A stretch of DNA of 9,291 nt. Origin: Spirochaetales bacterium (lineage in GTDB: Bacteria; Spirochaetota; Spirochaetia; DSM-27196; SLST01). Where the stretch lies: assembly GCA_030642995.1 (NCBI GenBank), contig DAOWMR010000084.1, positions 1 through 9,291 of the forward strand, given 5' to 3'. This document shows positions 6,005 through 9,291 of the stretch, in pieces. The stretch's first letter is position 1. Every line of letters starts with the position of its first letter. The position numbers were made by a program, and so were the translations under genes. Below the pieces are notes generated by a model, which was given only the letters and a program-made list of their open reading frames with translations, was not told where the DNA came from and searched no databases.

Positions 6005-7104
6005 ACGAGCAAATACAGATAACGAGTTCGCCCCAGTATCACGACCACCTGTCTACCGCGAGAATCATGTGGACGGTATCAGCGTGTCTGATACCGGCAG
6101 CCGCCTGGGGTGTGTACGTTTTTGGCCTGCGGGCCCTCTGGGTTGTGATTGCCTCGATCGTAGCAGCGGTAGTTTCCGAGTACCTCGCCGGCCTTCTCCT
6201 GAAACGGTTCACCCTCGCGGATGGCAGCGCCGTGCTGACCGGCCTGCTCGTGGGAATGAACATGCCACCGGCGGTTCCCTTCTACATTCCAGTCATCGCG
6301 AGCATCTTCGCGATCCTCGTTGTGAAGTGGACGTTTGGGGGTTTGGGAAGCAACTGGATGAATCCGGCTCTTGCAGGCCGAGTTTTCGTCTTTTTCTCCT
6401 GGACCGGTCCCATGACCACATGGACCATGCCCAGGACACTCCCGGTGCTGGATGGTTTCACATCGGCTACCTATCTTGGTGTCGTAAAAACCGGTGTGAC
6501 CGAGTCGGTGGGCGCCACCGGTGGACCGCTCGCGTTACTCGAGCGTGTGAGCTTTCCTCATTCCAACCTGGACACAATCGCCACCGACTGGCTCAATTCG
6601 GTCATCCTTGAACCGTTGGGGATTTCGTTGCCCTTCGGATACGTTGACCCGTTCATCGGGAACATTCCGGGATCCATTGGCGAGATCTCGGCATTGCTCC
6701 TCCTCTTGGGCAGCGTCTACCTCTTTGCCAGGAAAATCATTACCTGGGAGATCCCAGCCTCCTACTTCCTGAGTTTCGGCCTGCTGACCTGGATATTCGG
6801 CGGTCTGATTCACGGAGGGGGCGCGTTCACCGGTGATGTGCTCTTCAATGTGCTGTCCGGTGGATTCATGTTGGCTGTCTTCTTTATGGCCACCGACATG
6901 GCAACTACGCCAATAACCCGCAAGGGAATGCTGATCTACGGGGCCGGTGTGGGCTTCCTGACCTTCTTGATACGTACGTACGGCTCGTTTCCAGAAGGAG
7001 TAAGCCTGGCGATCATTCTGATGAACATCTTTGTACCGCTCATTGACCGTGCTACGCGGCCGGCCAGGTTCGGAGTCCAGAAGGCACAGGAGGCGGAGTC
7101 GTGA
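6001..7104 (+). CDS. rnfD: Rnf complex subunit D (membrane flavoprotein)
   Basis: A 367-residue integral membrane subunit of the RnfD/NqrB family. Hydrophobic segments run through 24-68, 92-110, 232-247, 252-272, 284-298, 310-324 and 336-347. Family landmarks include NWMNPALAGR (118-127), DGFTSATYLG (151-160) and MATDMATTP (296-304). Thr157 in the TSAT element is the expected site of covalent FMN attached by an ApbE transferase; no apbE gene lies in the window. The common form of the motif has Gly before Ala (S/TGAT), whereas this one has Ser. The start is a GTG that forms a GTGA overlap with the rnfC stop, with a partial Shine-Dalgarno AAAGGTG 5 nt upstream. A 9-bp hairpin lies about 70 nt into the gene. 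Confidence 0.95.
   Translation: MNEQIQITSSPQYHDHLSTARIMWTVSACLIPAAAWGVYVFGLRALWVVIASIVAAVVSEYLAGLLLKRFTLADGSAVLTGLLVGMNMPPAVPFYIPVIASIFAILVVKWTFGGLGSNWMNPALAGRVFVFFSWTGPMTTWTMPRTLPVLDGFTSATYLGVVKTGVTESVGATGGPLALLERVSFPHSNLDTIATDWLNSVILEPLGISLPFGYVDPFIGNIPGSIGEISALLLLLGSVYLFARKIITWEIPASYFLSFGLLTWIFGGLIHGGGAFTGDVLFNVLSGGFMLAVFFMATDMATTPITRKGMLIYGAGVGFLTFLIRTYGSFPEGVSLAIILMNIFVPLIDRATRPARFGVQKAQEAES
6074..6096 (+). repeat. Perfect 9-bp stem, 5-nt loop inverted repeat in rnfD
   Basis: CGGTATCAG (6074-6082) and CTGATACCG (6088-6096) are exact complements around a CGTGT loop. There is no U tract after it, so it is not an intrinsic terminator. In mRNA it could pause ribosomes or mark a processing or stability boundary between rnfC and rnfD. 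It may also be coincidence. Confidence 0.55.
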
Positions 7105-7697
7105 AGATACCCAGTCTCGTTGTCATCGGCGGCAAACTCGCGCTCATCTGTACGGTGGCCGCGGTTATCCTGGGTTTGGTCAACGCCGTGACGGCACCGG
7201 TCATTGTAGAGAACCAGGCGAAGGCGCTTGCCCGGGGATTGGCGGTTATCGCCGATCAGTCCGGCGTTCCCGGCGCTCAGGTGGGCGAAGCGAGCACGAT
7301 CTCGGACTCGACCGTCGTGCAAACCGCCTATCCGATCACGGGAACGGATGGTGCGGCAGTCGGATTTATTCTTCAACTCGTCGGAGTCGGGTATGGCGGA
7401 GACATGCAACTCCTCGCCGGGTATTACCCGACCGGTGAGCTGTTTTCGGCGCAGATGATGGAGAATCAGGAGACGCCGGGCCTCGGCAAGAAGGCCGAAG
7501 CCCCCGAGTACATGGAGATGTTCATCGGATCCGGGGCTGACGCTCCCATTCCTACCTCCAAGAGTGATTTGCCGGCGGGTCAGGCTGATGCAATCACCGG
7601 GGCCACCATCACCTTCATTGGCGTGGCCCGCGCACTGGCCGACGGGAGCGGTTTGGCGAGAGAACTGGAAGGGCCGGCAACAGGAGGGGCACAGTGA
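7101..7697 (+). CDS. rnfG: Rnf complex subunit G (covalent FMN carrier)
   Basis: A 198-residue membrane-anchored flavoprotein of the RnfG/NqrC family. One N-terminal membrane segment (about 11-33) holds a soluble FMN-binding domain, expected on the outer face. Landmarks are GVGYGGDM (95-102), NQETPGLGKK (122-131) and the flavinylation motif DAITGATIT (163-171), where Thr169 should be linked to FMN by an ApbE enzyme. The residue after the motif is Phe172, where many homologues have Ser. The start is GTG 7101, overlapping the rnfD stop as GTGA, with an ideal AGGAGG (7088-7093) 7 nt upstream. With RnfD it forms the flavin relay through the membrane part of the complex. Confidence 0.95.
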   Translation: MKIPSLVVIGGKLALICTVAAVILGLVNAVTAPVIVENQAKALARGLAVIADQSGVPGAQVGEASTISDSTVVQTAYPITGTDGAAVGFILQLVGVGYGGDMQLLAGYYPTGELFSAQMMENQETPGLGKKAEAPEYMEMFIGSGADAPIPTSKSDLPAGQADAITGATITFIGVARALADGSGLARELEGPATGGAQ

Positions 7698-8356
7698 TTC
7701 ACGAGTTCACGAAGGGCCTCTTTAAGGAGAACCCGATATTCGTTATCGCCCTCGGTCTCTGCCCGGCCCTTGCAGTATCCACCCAGGTTGTGAACGCGCT
7801 GGGCATGGGTGCCGGGGTTATTTTTGTTCTGCTGGGATCCAATATTTTTGTCTCACTGCTAAAGGACTTCATTCCCGAGAAGGTTCGAATACCTGCCTAC
7901 ATCGTCATCATTGCGAGCTTTGTGACGATTGTGGATCTGGTGATGCAAGCGTACGCTCCAAGCCTCTCGCGCAGCCTTGGCGTATTCGTTCAGCTGATTG
8001 TCGTGAATTGCATCATCCTCGGCCGGGCCGAGGCTTTTGCCAACAAGAACACGCTGGGAAGTTCCGTGCTGGACGCGCTGGGCATGGGCATTGGGTTCAC
8101 GCTTGCGCTGCTCTTGATCGCCTTCATCCGCGAGGTCTTCGGCGCCGGGACAATCACACTCTTCGCATTCGGATCCTTTGACGGGGTGATAGAGATTCCG
8201 GGTCTTTCAGAGAGCCCCGCGCGGGTGATTGGTCTTGCGACCGGCGCGATGCTAGTCATGGGCTATCTCCAGGCGCTGTTCAACTGGATGGGAACGCGAC
8301 GGGCCGGCAAGCCCGGCTCAACGGCACAAGACGGCGCCGGTGGAGCAGCCGCATGA
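7694..8356 (+). CDS. rnfE: Rnf complex subunit E (membrane core, paralogue of RnfA)
   Basis: A 220-residue integral membrane subunit with about six transmembrane segments. NPIFVIALGLCPALAVS (13-29) and VVNCIILGRAEAFA (103-116) are RnfE/NqrD signatures. Cys23 and Cys106 are two of the four cysteines which, with those of RnfA, hold the intramembrane iron-sulfur cluster in the RnfA/RnfE (NqrD/NqrE) pair. A short polar Gly/Ala-rich tail follows residue 201. The GTG start overlaps the rnfG stop (GTGA) and is preceded by AGGAGG (7682-7687) 6 nt upstream. It acts in the electron and ion path across the membrane. Confidence 0.96.
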   Translation: MIHEFTKGLFKENPIFVIALGLCPALAVSTQVVNALGMGAGVIFVLLGSNIFVSLLKDFIPEKVRIPAYIVIIASFVTIVDLVMQAYAPSLSRSLGVFVQLIVVNCIILGRAEAFANKNTLGSSVLDALGMGIGFTLALLLIAFIREVFGAGTITLFAFGSFDGVIEIPGLSESPARVIGLATGAMLVMGYLQALFNWMGTRRAGKPGSTAQDGAGGAAA

Positions 8357-8943
8357 CCTACATCGGAATCATCATCACCTTCGTATTCGTCAACAACTTC
8401 ATCCTGACCCAGTTTCTCGGACTCTGCCCATTCATCGGCGTGTCAAAGAACGTGGATTCCGCCGTCGGGATGGGGTTTGCGGTGACCTTCGTCATGTCCA
8501 TCGCCTCGCTCACCACCTGGGCCGTCTATCACTGGCTTCTGGTTCCGCTCAATCTCGGTTTTCTGCAAACGATCACTTTTATCCTTGTGATTGCAGCCCT
8601 CGTACAGCTCGTTGAGATGATCATCCAGAAGATCTCACCGCCCCTGTACAAGGCTCTCGGTATCTATCTGCCACTGATTACGACCAATTGCGCGGTGCTC
8701 GGGATTGCCCTTATTGCTGTTCGCTCCGGCTACAACGCTCTGGAGAGCTTCATTGCCGGGTTTGCCGCCGGGCTCGGGTTCCTGCTGGCGATTCTCCTGA
8801 TGTCCACCCTTCGGGAGAAGCTGGATGCCGAGTGGGTACCACGACCATTGAGGGGAACGCCAATTGCTTTCATCACCGGAGGCCTGATGGCCTTGGCCTT
8901 TATGGCTTTTGACAAGGCACTGTTGAGGAACCTCATTGGATAG
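8353..8943 (+). CDS. rnfA: Rnf complex subunit A (membrane core)
   Basis: A 196-residue integral membrane subunit with about six transmembrane segments. FVNNFILTQFLGLCPFIGVS (12-31) and LITTNCAVLGIAL (108-120) are RnfA/NqrE signatures. Cys25 and Cys113 match the cluster-binding cysteines of the family and mirror Cys23 and Cys106 of RnfE, with which it pairs in inverted topology. The length is typical. ATG 8353 overlaps the rnfE stop as ATGA, with GGAG (8342-8345) 7 nt upstream. Confidence 0.96.
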   Translation: MTYIGIIITFVFVNNFILTQFLGLCPFIGVSKNVDSAVGMGFAVTFVMSIASLTTWAVYHWLLVPLNLGFLQTITFILVIAALVQLVEMIIQKISPPLYKALGIYLPLITTNCAVLGIALIAVRSGYNALESFIAGFAAGLGFLLAILLMSTLREKLDAEWVPRPLRGTPIAFITGGLMALAFMAFDKALLRNLIG

Positions 8944-8952
8944 GGGAGACAG

Positions 8953-9291
8953 ATGACCATTCTATTCGCATTTCTCGTAGTAGGTCTTCTTGGCGCTCTG
9001 CTTGGAATTGGGCTTGGGTTTGCCTCCAAGGCGTTTTCGGTCAAGAAAGACGAGCGTCTCGAGGAACTCGAGGCTGTACTCCCGGGACTCAACTGCGGTG
9101 CCTGCGGTTATGCCGGTTGCGCTTCCTATGCCGAGGCCATTGCCGGCGAGGAAGCGGCGCTCACCCTCTGTTCCCCCGGGGGTCCGGACACAGCTTCTGA
9201 GTTGGGCCGAATCATGGGCGTTGAGGTGGACGTTTCCGGCACCAAGATGGTGGCCCAGGTTCATTGCCGAGGCGGCCGGGACGTGAGCGAG
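8953..9291 (+). CDS. rnfB: Rnf complex subunit B (ferredoxin-side iron-sulfur protein), 3' end missing
   Basis: 113 codons, open to the window edge. A single N-terminal membrane segment (about 4-24) is followed by the RnfB iron-sulfur domain: Cys48, Cys51, Cys56 and Cys73 in the family spacing (NCGACGYAGC then LC), which binds a [4Fe-4S] cluster. AQVHCRGG (101-108) matches the segment that leads into the ferredoxin-like repeats, which are not in the window. The protein is the likely electron entry point from reduced ferredoxin. It is the only Rnf gene here not overlapping its neighbour: 9 nt after rnfA, with GGGGAG (8943-8948) 4 nt before ATG 8953. Being last gives the order C-D-G-E-A-B, known from clostridia such as Acetobacterium woodii, unlike the A-B-C-D-G-E order of gammaproteobacteria. 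Confidence 0.95.
   Translation, partial: MTILFAFLVVGLLGALLGIGLGFASKAFSVKKDERLEELEAVLPGLNCGACGYAGCASYAEAIAGEEAALTLCSPGGPDTASELGRIMGVEVDVSGTKMVAQVHCRGGRDVSE

Noticed and set aside
6069..6611. A 180-codon plus-strand frame within rnfD
   Set aside because: It is an out-of-frame shadow of rnfD, without membrane segments or family motifs.
8941..8952. Terminator or promoter between rnfA and rnfB
   Set aside because: The gap is only 9 nt and is filled by the Shine-Dalgarno sequence of rnfB.
4673..9291. Na+-NQR (nqr) operon instead of Rnf
   Set aside because: The C-D-G-E-A-B set includes RnfB with its iron-sulfur domain and an RnfC carrying two four-Cys clusters; no NqrF-type ferredoxin reductase is present in the window.

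Overview
The window is tightly packed chromosomal DNA, fairly GC-rich by eye, with no mobile element, RNA gene or CRISPR array that I can see. It holds two divergent transcription units that share a 111-bp promoter region (2515-2625). The best-fitting source is an anaerobic or facultative bacterium of the Spirochaetota. The reasons are the Rnf order C-D-G-E-A-B, a DUF212 (YuiD-like) phosphatase-fold gene, and a P-loop protein with an Asp23-like tail. This assignment is inference; other Rnf-bearing phyla are not excluded.

Left (minus-strand) unit, read from 2514 down to 1: an S4-domain RluA-family pseudouridine synthase, then a P-loop NTPase with an Asp23/Gls24-like C-terminal domain, then the 5' part of an exported protein with the fold signature of a gluzincin (peptidase MA-like) metallopeptidase but a ruined HExxH site. 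The first two genes each have a promoter-like element whose -10 box ends exactly 6 nt before the start codon, which predicts leaderless mRNAs. The third gene has a canonical Shine-Dalgarno sequence.

Right (plus-strand) unit, from 2587 to beyond the window: a TTGACA promoter, a DUF212 membrane protein, an unrecognised 521-residue polytopic membrane protein, and the six Rnf genes rnfC, D, G, E, A and B, with rnfB cut by the window end. The first two genes are 5 nt apart. The next five junctions are all 4-nt NTGA stop/start overlaps, and only rnfB sits behind a short 9-nt spacer with its own Shine-Dalgarno sequence. The layout looks like one coupled eight-gene operon.

Rnf is a membrane ion pump that moves electrons between ferredoxin and NAD+. 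RnfB and RnfC are the ferredoxin- and NAD(H)-side iron-sulfur/flavin subunits. RnfD and RnfG carry covalent FMN. RnfA and RnfE form the membrane core around an intramembrane iron-sulfur cluster. All key cofactor residues visible in the window are present, so the complex appears functional. The main open points are the two non-Rnf membrane proteins at the head of the operon, the degenerate peptidase, the P-loop/Asp23-like fusion and the leaderless start geometry.
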